DNA of 64,000 bases from Chitinophaga pinensis. Lineage in GTDB: Bacteria > Bacteroidota > Bacteroidia > UKL13-3. Shown here piece by piece: positions 42,778-57,700 of this stretch. Made by a program: the position numbers and the translations under genes. Every line of letters begins with the position of its first letter. The first letter of the stretch is position 1. The stretch covers positions 831,456 to 895,455 of the forward strand of contig CAMARW010000001.1 of NCBI GenBank assembly GCA_945860865.1, read 5' to 3'. The notes under the pieces were generated by a model. The model saw nothing but the letters and a program-made list of their open reading frames with translations. It was not told the DNA's origin and ran no database searches.

Positions 42778-45700
42778 ATGACTCATCAAAATTCAAGATT
42801 TAGTGATGTTATTTTTTTTCCCAATGTTAAAGGTAAATCTGTCAAAGATTTAGGTAAACATCGGGCTGGTTTACCCATTAAAGGTATTCTCAATTGGCAT
42901 GCGCTATTTTTATTGTTTACTCTAATTTTAGCCTGCCGACCACAAGCATGGAGTCAAGCAAATCTGGTTAACTATACATTTAGCACCAATAACAATGGTT
43001 CTTTGGTATTGGACTTGAACGCCAATGCTGTAGACATGACAACCGGAACTACTACGTTGGTTGAGGGTGGCCGCACCGCTGCTTCTTCTCCTGTTGTAAA
43101 TATTGGTTTCGACTTTTATTTCATGGGTACAAAAATGAACCAGTTGGGTGTAAACCAAGCAGGTATTGTTCAATTGGGGTTTTCAGTTCCAGCGCCAACA
43201 AGTTTTTATGGAAGCACAGCAAATACTTTATCTCCGTTTGGAGTAAGTAGTGCAGGTGGTTTAATTACTGGCATGGGTCCAGCAAGCAATGGAAAAATAC
43301 ATAGTAAAGTTATAGGTTCATATCCTAATAGATGTTTGGTTTTGGAGTTTCAGAATATGCGTTTGTCGCAAAATTCAACTACCACCAACTTGTCTAATTT
43401 AAGCACATGGCAATTGCGTTTGTATGAACGAACAGGAGTTGTTGAATATGTGTATGGAAATATGTTTGTAGATAACTTAAATGGTTTAGGGAATTTCATC
43501 GTAGGTTTTAATACAGCATCGGCAGCTGTTCAAAAGATAATAGATATAACTTCACATACAGAGCAGGTAAATCCACCTAGTTTAACTCCCTTTTCTTTTT
43601 CACGTTCATCAACAGGGGCGATAACTGCCTTAAGTAGCTCATCTAATCCAAATAGAAGATTTTATCGTTTTACGCCAGTTTCTCCAATTTCACCGTCTAA
43701 TTTACTTTTAACTGGAGTTTCATCCGATGGGATGTTTTTACAATGGAATGATAATTCTCGTAATGAAACTGGATTTGATATTTATATTTCTGATAATGGT
43801 GGAACTTCATTTAATTGGTTTACCTCCGTTGCTGCAAATACAAATACCCTTAATACTTTAAATGTAGCTCCTTTAAGAGCTGGAACTACCTACCATTGGC
43901 AGGTTTATGCTAGGAAAGAATCTTATAGTTCTGTTGCTGCTTCAGCAAATGCCACCACCTTAGGTGGAACTACTATTACTGCCACAGCCTTAGGTGGATT
44001 TTGGTCGAGTACCACTACTTGGGTAGGAGGTGTAGTGCCAACAAATTTAGAAAATGTTGTTATACCAGTTGGTTCAGGCGTTACCCTAGACAATAGTAAC
44101 TTAAATTGTAGAAATCTTACCGTTAATGGAACTTTGGAATATTCTGAGGCAGTAACTGCAACTTTAATAGTAAATGGCAATTTAATAGTTAATACTGGAG
44201 GGTCTTTAACAGCTGGAGCTGGAAGTTTAACCTCACATGCCTTAACTGTTGGTGGTTCAACCGGTTTATCTATGAATGAGGGTAATGTTACTGTGAATGG
44301 AAATTTGGATTTAAATACCTCAGGTGGGGTTAGTCTAACCATAAATGGGTATTTAAATGGGCAATTGAGTGGAACAGGTACAATGGATTTCTTTTCTTTA
44401 ACCTTTACAAAAGGAAATTCGGCCTTACATAGAGATTTAAACCCTACTTATGAATTAAATTCAATTTTTACTATTGCTCCTGCAGTTGGTTCTCAGAATA
44501 GATTCAATGTCAATGTTGGAACTGTTAAAGTTAATGTGGGTATTGCTATTTTTCCATATGCAGGTAATCAAACAGCAATTGGTACCTCGGCGAGATTATG
44601 GATTAACCATCCAAATGCCATAATATCACAAAATACACCTTTCACTGCTTCTAATGGCGGCCAGTGTGCAATTTCTGGAGAACTAAGAATAGATGCAGGT
44701 ACATTTACATACGGCTCTGGTGGAAATACGGATGTTATTTATGCTGGAGGTACAAGCGCGGCGCTTGTTATCAATGGTGGAACTTTAAACTGTTATGCTG
44801 GCTTACTTTGGAGCAATAGTAATGCTTCAAGCGTTATGTTCACAATGACTGGTGGAACCATCAATATTGATGATGCCAATCCTCTGGTTGCAAGTAATAC
44901 AAGTTTTAATCAGTTAGCTTTTGGTTCATTACAAACCGTTTTATGGACAGGTGGAACTATAATTATCCGTAATCCTATACCTGTGGCTGGTTTAATTACC
45001 GTTTCTATGCCTTCTGGAGGTAGCAAAGTAATTACAGGTGGTACGCTTCAAATTGGAGATGCTAGTAGCGCACAAACTGGTGGTACTTTTGCCAATAACT
45101 CAGGTTTCGGCTTGAACCTAGGATTTCCTGTTTGGAATTTAGTGCTAAACAATAGAGTGGATGCTTTTCCTTCTAGGATGGCAAGATTAACTGGTGCCTC
45201 GTTTGTTCAAAATAATTTAACTATAGAATCTAATGGTTACTTGTTTGCTGGAAATGCAACCACAGGTTTCAATTTATCTGTTAGAGGTAATATTAATATT
45301 GCCTCTGGGGGTAAATTAAGAGGTGCGGAGCCAGGAAACTCAACATCTTTTTTAGGCTCAATCATTTTGGATGGTTTCTCTGGGCAACAACAAGTTGGAG
45401 GTTTAGGAGACTTAGAAAATATTTTTGGGTTACAGGTAGCCAACCTATCTGGGGTAGCATTAAATAAAAACTTAACTTTTACCCAAGTGCAGTTAAGTTT
45501 TGGAAATGTAAGCATGGGTTCTGGAAATGTACTTACCATTGGTCGTGCCGCAGCTGGTCATAATCCATGGGTAATTGTAGGGTCAGGGTTAACAAATTTT
45601 GATGCTGGAGCTTTTAGTTCAGCACCAACCTTTAATGTTTCTGCTGGAAACATGCATTTGCAATATATTCAAAGTAGAAATGCAATTGCCATGGGTGTTG

Positions 45701-48700
45701 GAAATGAAGTTCCGGCTGGTTCAAGTCTAAACCTAAGAAGATTTTTACTAAACAATCCTTTGGGTGTTACCTTATCTAAATCGTTAATTGTAGATACACT
45801 AACAATGACAAGTGGTGATATCACCCTTGGCGCAAATGATTTAACCTTAGGAACTACTGTTTCTACACCAGGTTCATACAGCTATTCGGCAGGAAATATC
45901 ATAACTAATTCGTCAGGTTTGTTTTACAGGTGGTTTTCAAATTCAGGCTTACCAACCGCTGCTACAAATGGAATTGGTCACTTCCCAGTTGGGGCGCCGC
46001 TTACCAATAGACATGTTTGGTTATATTTTAGTTCTACTACAGCACTAAGTACGGGTGGGTTAATTGGGGTGCAACATGATGCTTCAACAGGTACCGCTAA
46101 CCTTACCCAAACGCCAATTGAACCTAATCAATGGGATACCACATCTTTTCAAATAAGCACCATTGCCTCTCCAAATATTGTTGTTGCTAGCATGGTAGAT
46201 TATCCATTACTAGTTGGAGATACTGTAAGATTAAGAAGTGGTGGAACGCTTCCAACAGGGTTAACGGCTAATACTAATTATTTTGTTGTTAGTGTGGTTG
46301 GTAATACCATTCAGATTTCGGCCACAAGAGGCGGAACGGCCCTTGCTTGGACAGGCACGGGAACTGGTATACACAGGATTTGGAGACATATGGTTTTACA
46401 TCGCAGAACCAATTGCAATTGGAATATTTCTTCCCCTTCAAACACGCCTGTATTGGCTGCCGGCCAAAACGTTAGTTTAAGAATTCAGGGGTCAAATGTG
46501 ATGCAAACTATTAATTCATTAGTAGATGTTACTTTATCTGGTCCTGAAGGCAGAACTTTAGCAGGATTTGTTGGCGTTGGAACAGGCGCATCACCTGCTA
46601 ATCCGGTTGCGAATAGATTAAGGGTGCCAACTATTTCTGCACTCTTGTCATCTTTTTATATGGCAGCTCAAAATGCAAACTATGGATCAGAAGTTACAAC
46701 GGTTACCTCTGTTGCTTCTGGAGATTGGGGTAATCCAAGTACATGGTCTACCGGACTTGTTCCTAGTTCTAATCAAAATGTTATTGTCCAAAGTGGACAC
46801 ACCATTGCGCTTTCTGGAGGTGTTCAACCGTATTTTGCAAATAACTTAACCATAAATAATGGAGGTATTTTAAACGCTAGTTCAGATTCTTTATATATTG
46901 GTCCAAATGGCGGAGGCAATCGTTCCTTTTTAGTTTCCGGTGCATTAAATATTTCTGGCACAGCAACCATCAATGTAAATGGAAATATGGCCATTTTAAA
47001 TGGGGCTTCCTTTATAATGGGAGGAGGTTTTATTAACATAGATGGAAATAACGGAACAGCCGGTGGCAGTGTACTTAATAATGTGGATTTATTTTCTATT
47101 GGCCATGCTAGTTTAGGTACCTTTAGCACAGGAACAGTGCTTGTAAATGGAGGAACCATTACGATTGTTGACCCTCATTTTTTAAATACAAGTACCTCGA
47201 TATATAGTTTTGCGTATAGGTCTGCTTCACCAAGTAATGTTTGGGCAGGAAATACCTTGATTATAGGAGGTACTACTGGTTTAAATAAATCTGGTTCAAT
47301 TCCTGGATTTAATATTGGAACTTATATAAGTTCAGGAAGGTTGATGTTAGGTAATCTTGTAATTAACGGTCAAAACATTGGAAATACAATAAATGGAGCT
47401 CGTTTTTGCACTACACCTACCACTTCTTCTTCAGGGTTTGAATGTATTAACTTAACAGTTAATGCTAATTCTGAGTTACGCCAGCCAAGCACTAGCTCAG
47501 AAAGTATTACCGTTGCGGGGAATATTGTAAATAATGGTTTAATTACCACCTTGCAAATAACAACACCTAGTACTTTTTTGACTGAAGGTGGAATAAAATT
47601 AGCAATGCTTTCTGGAACCACAGAAGTTGCCTCAGTTTTCAATCAAACAATTAGTGGAACAGGAAATTGGTCAAATCAACTATCGTCTGTTCCTTCTAGT
47701 TGGAGCAATGGGGTTAATTACCAAGTAGGTGATGTGATTACCATTACCCAAGGAACCTCAGCAAGTCCAATTCGTTTATATGTGGCCAGTATTTCAGCAA
47801 CAGGTGGAATAGCAAGTTGGGGTGTTTCTGATCCTGGAAGGGATTATACAGTTTTACCAGTTTTTCCATTTACCATTAGTGGAGGCAGTGGAACAGGAGC
47901 TTCGATATCTACTTTTGCCTATTTAAATAGAACAGCTCATATCTCTGCCCTTGTTGTTGGGTCTCAATCTGGAAACTCAACTCAATTGCCACTTGTAAAT
48001 CCAATAGAATGGGATATTAATAATTTAGTAGTAGAAAGATTGTCGTTAGTAAATGGTATTGTAAAATTAGATGAAAATAATTTTATTTTAGGAAGAACTT
48101 TAAACATCACCGCGGCGCCAACCTTGCATGCTGGTTTATTAGCATGGGCAACACCATCTGCAACTGCATTAGGCGGATTTATAAATACTACAGGTAGTTT
48201 TAGAAGAGTAATTTCCTCACAATCGGTGACTACTGTTGCTTCACCGGGAACAGTTACCACCTCCTTCCCAACAACCATTGCAGCTAGTGGGGGATCTCCG
48301 AGTTTGGGCGTATTTCCATTGGTTGCCCAAAGTGGGTTCAGACATAGGTATTTTACATTCGCCTATAGCGCAATTCCAACGGTTACCACGCCAGGTATCT
48401 ATGCTGCACAGCATTTTGATAGCGCTGGAATTACGAATACGGCTGGTTTTGTTGAAACAAATATATATAATAGGGTTACCAAATCAGACTGGGTAATTGC
48501 GATGCCTACGGCCATAACGTATTCTGGTAGCGCAACAATCACAGCAAGGATTCAAGGGAATATGTCTGTTTTGCCTTCTATTATACCTACCACCTCTATG
48601 TGTTTAAGCACAGGATTAGTTGCTCCAGGATTATTATCAGCTGGTTCAGGTAATACCACAGCCATACAAGCCAATAGAACTTCAATACCATTTGCTGGTT

Positions 48701-51700
48701 TGGTAAATAATTGGTCAATTTGTGCACCAAATACTGATTTAGCTTCAGTTACAGCCGCCAATGGAAATTGGAATACGCCTGCCACTTGGCTGGCTAATGC
48801 GGTGCCAATGTCTTCAGAAAATGTTATTATACAAGAAGGACATACAGTTACTTTAAATACCACTTTACCAGCTGCAGCCTCTTGTAATAATTTGACCATT
48901 AATACAGGTGGCGCTTTAAATGCAACTGGGAATACGCTTACTATTGGGTCTTTGAGTAATAGTTTATTAGATGCCAATGGAAGCTTATTAATTGATGGCG
49001 CAACCTTAAACGTAAATGGTAGAATGACGGTTGCAAATGTTGCAAATTCAGCTTTTACGTTTTTATCTGGAACAATTAATATTGATGGTAATGATGGAAA
49101 TACTTTAACTAGTGTAACTTCTGGAAGTACATTGTGTTTAATTGGAACTACAGGTGCGGTAAACGTAATAGGTGGTAATTTAAATATTATCGATCCACCA
49201 ATAGGAAGCTCTGGAAATGCTTTTCAATTTTCTGGAGGAACTAGTTTTGTTTGGCCGAACCTAAATTTAACGTTTGGGAATGGAAGTAGTACCACCCAAG
49301 CTGCGTTTAACGGAACAAATTTAACTACAGATTTTGGTTTTAATATCTCAACATTAGGTGTAAGAATAGGCAGCTTAAATATAAACTCGGGAAATACCTT
49401 GAACAGACGCGTTTCAAACACAGGTACGCTTTGGGTAGTAAATAATATTACTATTTCATCGGGTAGTCAGTTAAGAAATTCAAGTACATTAGGATTAGCT
49501 GGCAATTTAATCAATAACGGGGAGATGATTAACACTGGAACATTGAGTTTTTCATTGTCGGGTGCAATAAATAACGTAGCCCAAAATGTAACTGGTTCTG
49601 GAACATTTAGAAATTCTATACCATCAATCAGCGGTTTCTCTTCTGGACTAAGTTATAATGTGGGGGATGTGCTTCAAATTACCCCCAACGGAACATCCGG
49701 TTCACCTATTGAGTATTACGTTACAAGTGTAAGTAGTGGAAATGTAACAGGTGGTTTTGTTTCAAATTTCGGAACTTTAACAGGTACGTATGACAATACA
49801 ATGGCTCATAATATGACTGGAGGTTCAGGTGCTGGGCAAACTTGTTCTTCTGTTTTGAGCCCAGTTGCAGTTGCCATGTTTACTAACTTAACGGTTTCAA
49901 ATAGTAATATTAATGGCGTTAATATGTCGGCTGTTTCAGGCCAAGTGAATGCGGCTAATAACTTTAATACAGTTTCTGCTACCTTAACTTTAGGGTCAAG
50001 TTTAATTGATTTTGGAACCAATAATTTTGCTCATGGTTATAGAGATCCGCTAACTACCGCTGCAACTTCTATCATTCCTGGTTCTGCATCATATGTTATT
50101 GGTGCAAGGGTTAAAACTACGGGAGCCGTTACGCGTTGGGTTCAGGCAAATGCCGCACCAACTATTCCAAATGCATTTACCGGACTTTGTCCAGTAGGTG
50201 TAAATTCTGATATACGTTATTTAGGATTTTTCTGGCCTTTGACTAGCTCGGTAATTACCGGAGGTTATGTTTCTGTGGTTCATACGCCAACAACTGGCTT
50301 AAATACGGTAACAGCCTTTACAGATGGTCCATTAAGTATCAATAGGATAACAAATGGAACTTGGCAAGTGAGCACGGGAGGTGGACTTGCATCAACTGGT
50401 GCTGTGAGTATCAGAATTTATGGGTATGGACTATTAGCCCCTCCATCACCAGCAGATATTAGTATTACTTTGGCTTCTGCTGCCGCTCCTGGAACGTATG
50501 CTTCAGGTTCTGGATTGGTAGCCACGCAACCTCAGGCTAATAGGTTATTAGCTAGTCAGGCAGATTTAAACAATACTTTTAGAATTGGAGCAAATGTTAC
50601 CAATTTATTTGAGCGAGTAACCATTGCCTCTGGTAATTGGAACGACCCTGCGATATGGGATGGAGGTACTACTATTCCTGGTGCTAACGATAACGTAAAA
50701 ATAAAATCTGGGCATACAGTTGCCTTAAATACCAATTCAAGTATTATTAGTTTAAATGTACAAAATGGAGCAACCTTAAATGCTCCAGCAAATGATTTAA
50801 ATATTACGGCTTCTCTTACAGCATCTGGTAGCGTTAATTTAACTGGAGCAAATGTAAACATAGGTGGTGGTACCCAATCAGGTATATTGATTCCGAATAA
50901 TGGATTATTAAATATAACTAATGGTGTGATTAACTTAGGTCCTGCCGGAGGTGGCGATCGATTGGTGAATCACCAAACAGGTGCTACCTTAACCCAAACA
51001 GGTGGCACTTTTAACATCAATGGAAATATCACTTTTGCTGGTGGTACATTTAACATGAGCGGCGGTAACATGAATATCGACCCTAACTCTGGGGTGATTG
51101 CTACTTCATTGGCGCCAAATTTAAGTGTATTTAATGTGGTAACAACGCTGGGAGGTACTGTAAATGGGGGAACTATAACCATTGTTGATCCTTTGTTACA
51201 GAACGGAACTGGTTTTGCCTTTACTTCTTCTGCAAGCATTGCTAATGAATGGGTAGGCAATACTTTAAGGTTTGGTGATGGAAGTAGCACTCAAGCAAGT
51301 GGGCACGCAGGCGGTTTTCAAGTGAATATGTTAAGTACCCATGTTTTGGGTAACGTTATCATTAATGGTGGTAATACAAGCAGAAGGTTTGTAAATGTTG
51401 GTGCAATTTCTTCAGCGCCTTCAGGTAATCTAAGTGCAACAAATTTAACTATAAATGCAGGCTCAGAATTGAGATTTATGGGAGTTGATGCCGCAGGTGT
51501 TGCCTTAAACATTTCTGGAAACTTCGAAAATAATGGTGCTATGGTTGGAGGAGCCTCACTCAATTTTAGAAGAGGTACAGGTAATTTATCTGCCCTAACA
51601 CAAACATTATCAGGAACAGGACAATTTAGCACAAGATCTTTTAGAGTAACCTCTGTATCTGTCGCTGGAACTGGTTACACGATCGGAGATACCTTAACCT

Positions 51701-54700
51701 TCACTGGTGGAACAGCTGCCACACAATCTCAAATTTTAGTCACAGGTATTGATGGGTTAGGTGGTATAAATAATTGGGTATATTTTACTAATGGAGTTTA
51801 TTCTGTTCTTCCAACGAGTCCTGTAACGCTCACTGGTGGAAAAGGAACAGGTGCGATTGTAAATATAAATCCTTCTACAACGGCAACAAATGGCTTGGCA
51901 ATGCTTGGAAGAGGTAATCTCTTAAATGTTTCTTTTTTAAATAGCAATTTAACAGGGGTTAATTGGAATATTGATGGATTAAGGGTTATTAATAGCATAA
52001 CTTTCTCACCTACTTCAGGTGTAGTAAATAGAGTAAATCTTGGGTCGAACAGCTTAACACTTGGAGATAGCACAACTACAATTACCGGCACATTAAGTTG
52101 GAGTGCCGGCGGTTTTACAAACACTACCGGGAAGTTTAGGCGCTGGATGGGTACAGGTAATTTTCCAACAACTGCTGCAACAAGCAATGCAGGTCATTTT
52201 CCATTTTTTAATGGTAATTATTTGCGCCATTTGTTTTTGTATAGCTCAACCGCTTCTGCCCTTTCTGCAGGTGGTATTTTTGAAGCCAATCATAATTTTG
52301 GAACAGGTTTAAGTCCTATCACCCAAATTGTTGATAATGGATATCCAATCAATAGACAAGGTAATGCATCGTGGACAGTTAGCACAGCTAATGCAAGCGG
52401 CGCTGCACCTTTAGCAATTGCCTCAGGTATAAATATAAGTCTTGCGCTTAGAGGAGATAGTTTGCCAAATTTAGTAAACACCATATCGGATCTAAGAATT
52501 ATGCAGGCTACTTCGGTAAGTGGTTTACATATAAATGGAACTGGTACTGCAGCAAATCCACAAGCTGAAAGAGCATTTTCGAGTTTAACTGAGCTTGCAA
52601 ACACACATTATTTTGCGGGTCATGTTTCTAACTTTAACCCAATTACACCTATTTTCACCATTGCAAATGGTAATTGGGCTGATCCAAGCATTTGGAATAC
52701 AAATACTGTTCCAACAGAACTTAATAATGTAACCATTTCTCATTCTGTTAGTTTAGCAGGTGGACCTTCTACATTTAGTGCATTTAGTTTGGCACTAAAT
52801 GCTGGTGGGGCTTTGAATGCAAATTCTAATACGCTAAGTGTTTTTGGAAGTTTAACCTCTAATGCAGGTTCTTCAATCAGATTGAATGGGGCCACAGTTA
52901 GCGCGGCCACTCTTAGTTTAACTGGTTCGTTTGAAATAAACAGCGGAACATTTAACCTTAACGGTGGAAGTTTAACAGGGTTAACTGTGAACAGTGATGG
53001 TGCATATAAACAAACGGGTGGTATTGTAAATGTGGGTATTGGCAATAATTTTAGTCGCTTTCTTGTATCATCAAGCACTACTAGTAGAGATACAATAACA
53101 GGTGGTAGTTTAAATATAAATGGTAACATGGTCATTACAGGTCCATTTGTTCAAACGGGTGGTACCATCACCATTGATGGTAATTCTGGTGCAGCTAATA
53201 CGAGCGTGGCAACAAACAATCCATTGTTTCATTTAAATCACAATAGTTTGGCTAATGGTTGTTTGTTTAATGGAGGAACCATAGTGATTGTAGATCCACA
53301 TCACCAATCATTGAGCCCTGCAACACTAAACAACCAATCAATTTATTTTCAAACTCAAAGTGCTTTTTCTAGTTTTTCTGGAACCCATACCTTTCAATTA
53401 GGAGATGGCATTAGCACCACACCAGGTATGGCTAGTGGTTTTGCTGTAGAAACATTTGGAGCTTTTTCAAACAATTGTCCTATTCAGAATTTAGTAGTGA
53501 ATGGAGGAAATGGTACTAATCGATTTGGGGCTACTTCGGCAGGAACAACAACTTCTTACGGTACTTATATTAAAGGAAATTTAACCATAAATGCTGGATC
53601 AGAATTTAGGCATGTTAATTCGGTTGCAGTACCTTTTGAGGTGGGTGGTAATATTGTAAATAACGGTATTTTTACAAATGAGGGTCTATCTCCGCTATTG
53701 CTTGGAAGTGCTGGTGTATTTGTGCCACAAAGCTCTCAAACTATTAGTGGAACTGGTGTGTTTAGGAATTTAGTACCTAGAGGGCCGTCTCCATATACAT
53801 TGCCACCAGCAGTTACTAATCCTATAAATGATGAAGATGTTGGGAATATAACAATTACGCAAGGTGCAACCACCAAATTAAATAATACTACAGCAGTAAA
53901 CAGTTTATCTGGCACTATAGGTACTGCTGGCAGCGCTAGTGTTACAGGTTCTTATTCAGACTTTACCGCTTATGGCCCGTATTCTCTTAATGCAGGGGTA
54001 TTACATGGTTTTTCTGTTTCATCTGTTCAAACAACTGGAAACTTTGCAAATGCAATGGCCATTTGGATAGATTATAATCAAAATGGGGTATTTACAGATG
54101 TTGGTGAACAAATACATTTAGGTGGAACTGTGAATGGAAATCATACCCAATCTGGAACATTTACTGTGCCAATTACCGCTATAAGTGGCAATACACGCAT
54201 GAGGGTGTTTTGTAATGAAGGAGCAATTACTGGACCTACCATGACTGTTGGTTATGGAGAGTATGAAGAGTATACGGTTAATATTGTTGGCGGAACAGGG
54301 TTGTTTCAGATGCCATCGGCAAATACCAGAAATATTACTATTAACAATACCGTTTCAGGTGCAGTTGTAACATCAACTATAGATAGCTTATCTGTTTCAG
54401 GAAGTTTGATATTAACAAGCGGAAGATTAGCAACTACCGGAAAAATTACCATGCTAAATGGGTCGGCTATTAGCAGAACCAATGGTTTTGTGGATGGGTA
54501 TTTAGAGCGTTATTTTGCAACAGGTGCTAATGTAGCCCAAACTTATTTTACGGGCACTGGCGCTCAATACTCACCTATAACGTTAACCTATCCATCAGTA
54601 ACCACAGCGGGTTATGCAAAATGGAAATCTATTGGAGGTGATCATCCAGAAATTGACTTAACCTGTTTAAATGCAAATGCATCCGTAAATAGGCATTTTG

Positions 54701-57700
54701 ATTTTGGTTCAAATACAGTTTTACCATTAACATATAATGCCAACTTTACTTATGGTGCTGCAGATAATGATGCAGTTGTAACTCCTGCTAACTATGTTGC
54801 CTATAGGTATACCAATTCAACTTGGAGTGCTAGTATTGCGCCATTTGGTACACCATCTAATACCAATTTTGTATTAAATGGGCAAACGGCCTTAGGGGCA
54901 TTCCAAATTGGAAATCAGCCGCTAGGCGTTACCAATACAAGCTTAGCAAGCCAAACGGGTTGTACTGGCTCAAATGGAAGAATTATTACCAATGCGAGCG
55001 GTCCTGGTTTAAACTATCAGTGGTTGTTTAAATGCAGCTCATGTTCAACATTCGTTAACCTTATCAATGGTGCAAGTTATGCTGGAGTTGATAATGATAC
55101 ACTTACTATTATCTCTTCCGCTGCTAGTCAAGAAGGACAATACTTCTGTAATATTACCACCAGTTGTGTGCCTGGCGCTCAAACAGATACCATGACATTT
55201 ACATTGAATCCTGCATTGGCGGGTAATACAGTTTCTGATAACCAAACCATTTGTACCGGATCAATACCTGCTGCATTTACAGGTTCTGTTCCAACAGGTG
55301 GTAATGCGAGTTATAATTACCAATGGTTAAGAAGTACCACTAATGCTACCTCTGGATTTAGTGTAAGTTTTGGAACTACTTCATTGCAAAATTATAGCTA
55401 TCCATTAACCTTATCGCAAAATTTATGGCTTAGAAGATTGGTAACCTCAGGCCAATGCCGAGATACTTCTTCTTCGGTTTTGGTAACTGTAAATCCATTA
55501 ATCAGTAATAATATCATAACTGGGGCACAACAAATTATAACAGGGTCTAGGGCAGATTCAATTAATGGATCAATTCCAACAGGTGGAAATGGAAGTTATA
55601 GCTTTGCTTGGATCAGCAGAATATCAACTTCAGCCTTTGGAGCAGCCTCTGGAACTAATACCAATAGTGTTTATTATCCAGGTGTATTAAATGACACATC
55701 ATACTATAGAAGGGTTGTTTCAGCTGGAGTTTGTCCTAATGATACCAGCGGTATTATTGAAATTACTGTAAATCCGGTAATCATAAACAATATTATCAGT
55801 GCAAATCAAACCATATGTACAGGAAGTGTTGCAGCACAATTAACTGGAACTATTCCTGCAGGTGGAAATGGAACTTTTAGTTACAGGTGGTTAAGCAGTA
55901 CAACTTCTGCAACAGCTGGTTTTGTATTTGCAAGTGGTGTAAATATTGGATCAAGTTATAATCCTGGGGTAAGAACTGCTACCACATGGTTTAAACGTAT
56001 AGCTAGTTCTAGTGGCGGGGCAGACACCTCTGCTGCCATAGAAATTACAGTTAATCCTCTTATTTCAAATAACAATATTAGTTCAAGTCAAGATGTTATT
56101 ACTGGAACTATTCCATTCTCTTTAAACGGTTCAACGCCATCAGGTGGAAATGGAACCTATATATTCCAATGGGAAGTTAGCACCTCTGGGCCGTCTACTG
56201 GCTTTGCAAATGCTTCTGGTGCTGCAACGGGTAAAGATTATATTCCAGGTGCTTTAAGCACAGATACTTGGTACAGAAGATCAGTGTCTGCAGGACTTTG
56301 TCCAGCAAATACGAGTGCTGCAATAAAGATGAATATTGTATCAGCAATAGCTAATAATACAATCAGTGGGGTACAAACTGTTTGCATTGGAACCGCTCCT
56401 TCTGCTCTTTCTGGGTCGACTCCATCTGGTGCCTCAGGCATTTATACCTATCAATGGATATCAAGTATAGTTGGCAGTGATGCTAATTATAGTCAGGCTT
56501 CAGGGCTTACAACCGGCATTAATTATACCCCTGGTGTATTAACAAGTACTAGTTGGTTCAAGCGAATTGTTTTCTCTGCCAATGGCACTGATACAAGTGC
56601 TGCGGTTCAAATAACAGTTAATCCAATCATATCTAATAATACCATTACTGGTGCTCAAACGCTTTGCAGTGGGTCAGTACCTTCAAACATTATTGGGTCA
56701 ACGCCAGTTGGTGGAAATGGTACTTTCACCTATTTGTGGGAAAGCTCAACAACTAGCACTTCAGCTGGTTTTACAACTGCAAGTGGAATAAACAATTTAG
56801 CCAACTATTCTTCTACTGGTACTTTAACAGTATCTACTTGGTATAGAAGAACTGTTTCTGCTGGAGTTTGTGCTGCTAATGTTAGTAGTGCCATTGAAAA
56901 AACAGTAACAAATATAATTAGTGGCAATACAATAAGTAGCGCTCAAACTATTTGCACAGGTTCTACGCCAGGTGTTTTAACAGGTTCAACACCTTCTGGA
57001 GGAAATGGCCCTTATAACTATGTATGGGAAATTAGCACTACAAGCTCAGGCGCTGGATTTAGCGCGGCCTCTGGCACCAATAATGCCATCAATTATTCTC
57101 CAGGAGTATTAACTACTACTACTTGGTATAGAAGAGTTACAAGTTCTGGGGATTGTGCACCGGTTTCTTCTAGTGCAATACAAATAACTGTTGAGCCAAA
57201 TATTTCAAATAATACTATAAGTTCTGCTCAAACTATATGTACGGGTTCAACTCCAAGTGCATTAACAGGCAGTGTTCCTGCAGGTGGTAATGAAAGCTTC
57301 TCGTATTTATGGGAGATGAGCACAACTAGTGCAACCACTGGTTTTACAGCTGCATCTGGCACAAATAATGCTTCGGGATATACGCCAACTGCATTAACTC
57401 AAACTACTTGGTTTAGAAGAGTAGTTTCAAGTGGGGTATGTTCAAATAATAATAGCACCGCTATTCAAATAACAGTTAATCCTTTAATTACTGCTAATAC
57501 AATTGGTTCAGCCCAAACTATTTGTACAGGTTCAACTCCGGCAATTTTAATAGGTTCTAGTCCATTAGGCGGCAATACTACTTATTCTTACACTTGGGAG
57601 TCAAGCACCACTAGTGCAAGCGCAGGATTTAGCGCTGCAAGTGGAACCAATAATACTATCAATTATTCTCCTAGTGTTTTAACAGCAACCACTTGGTTCA

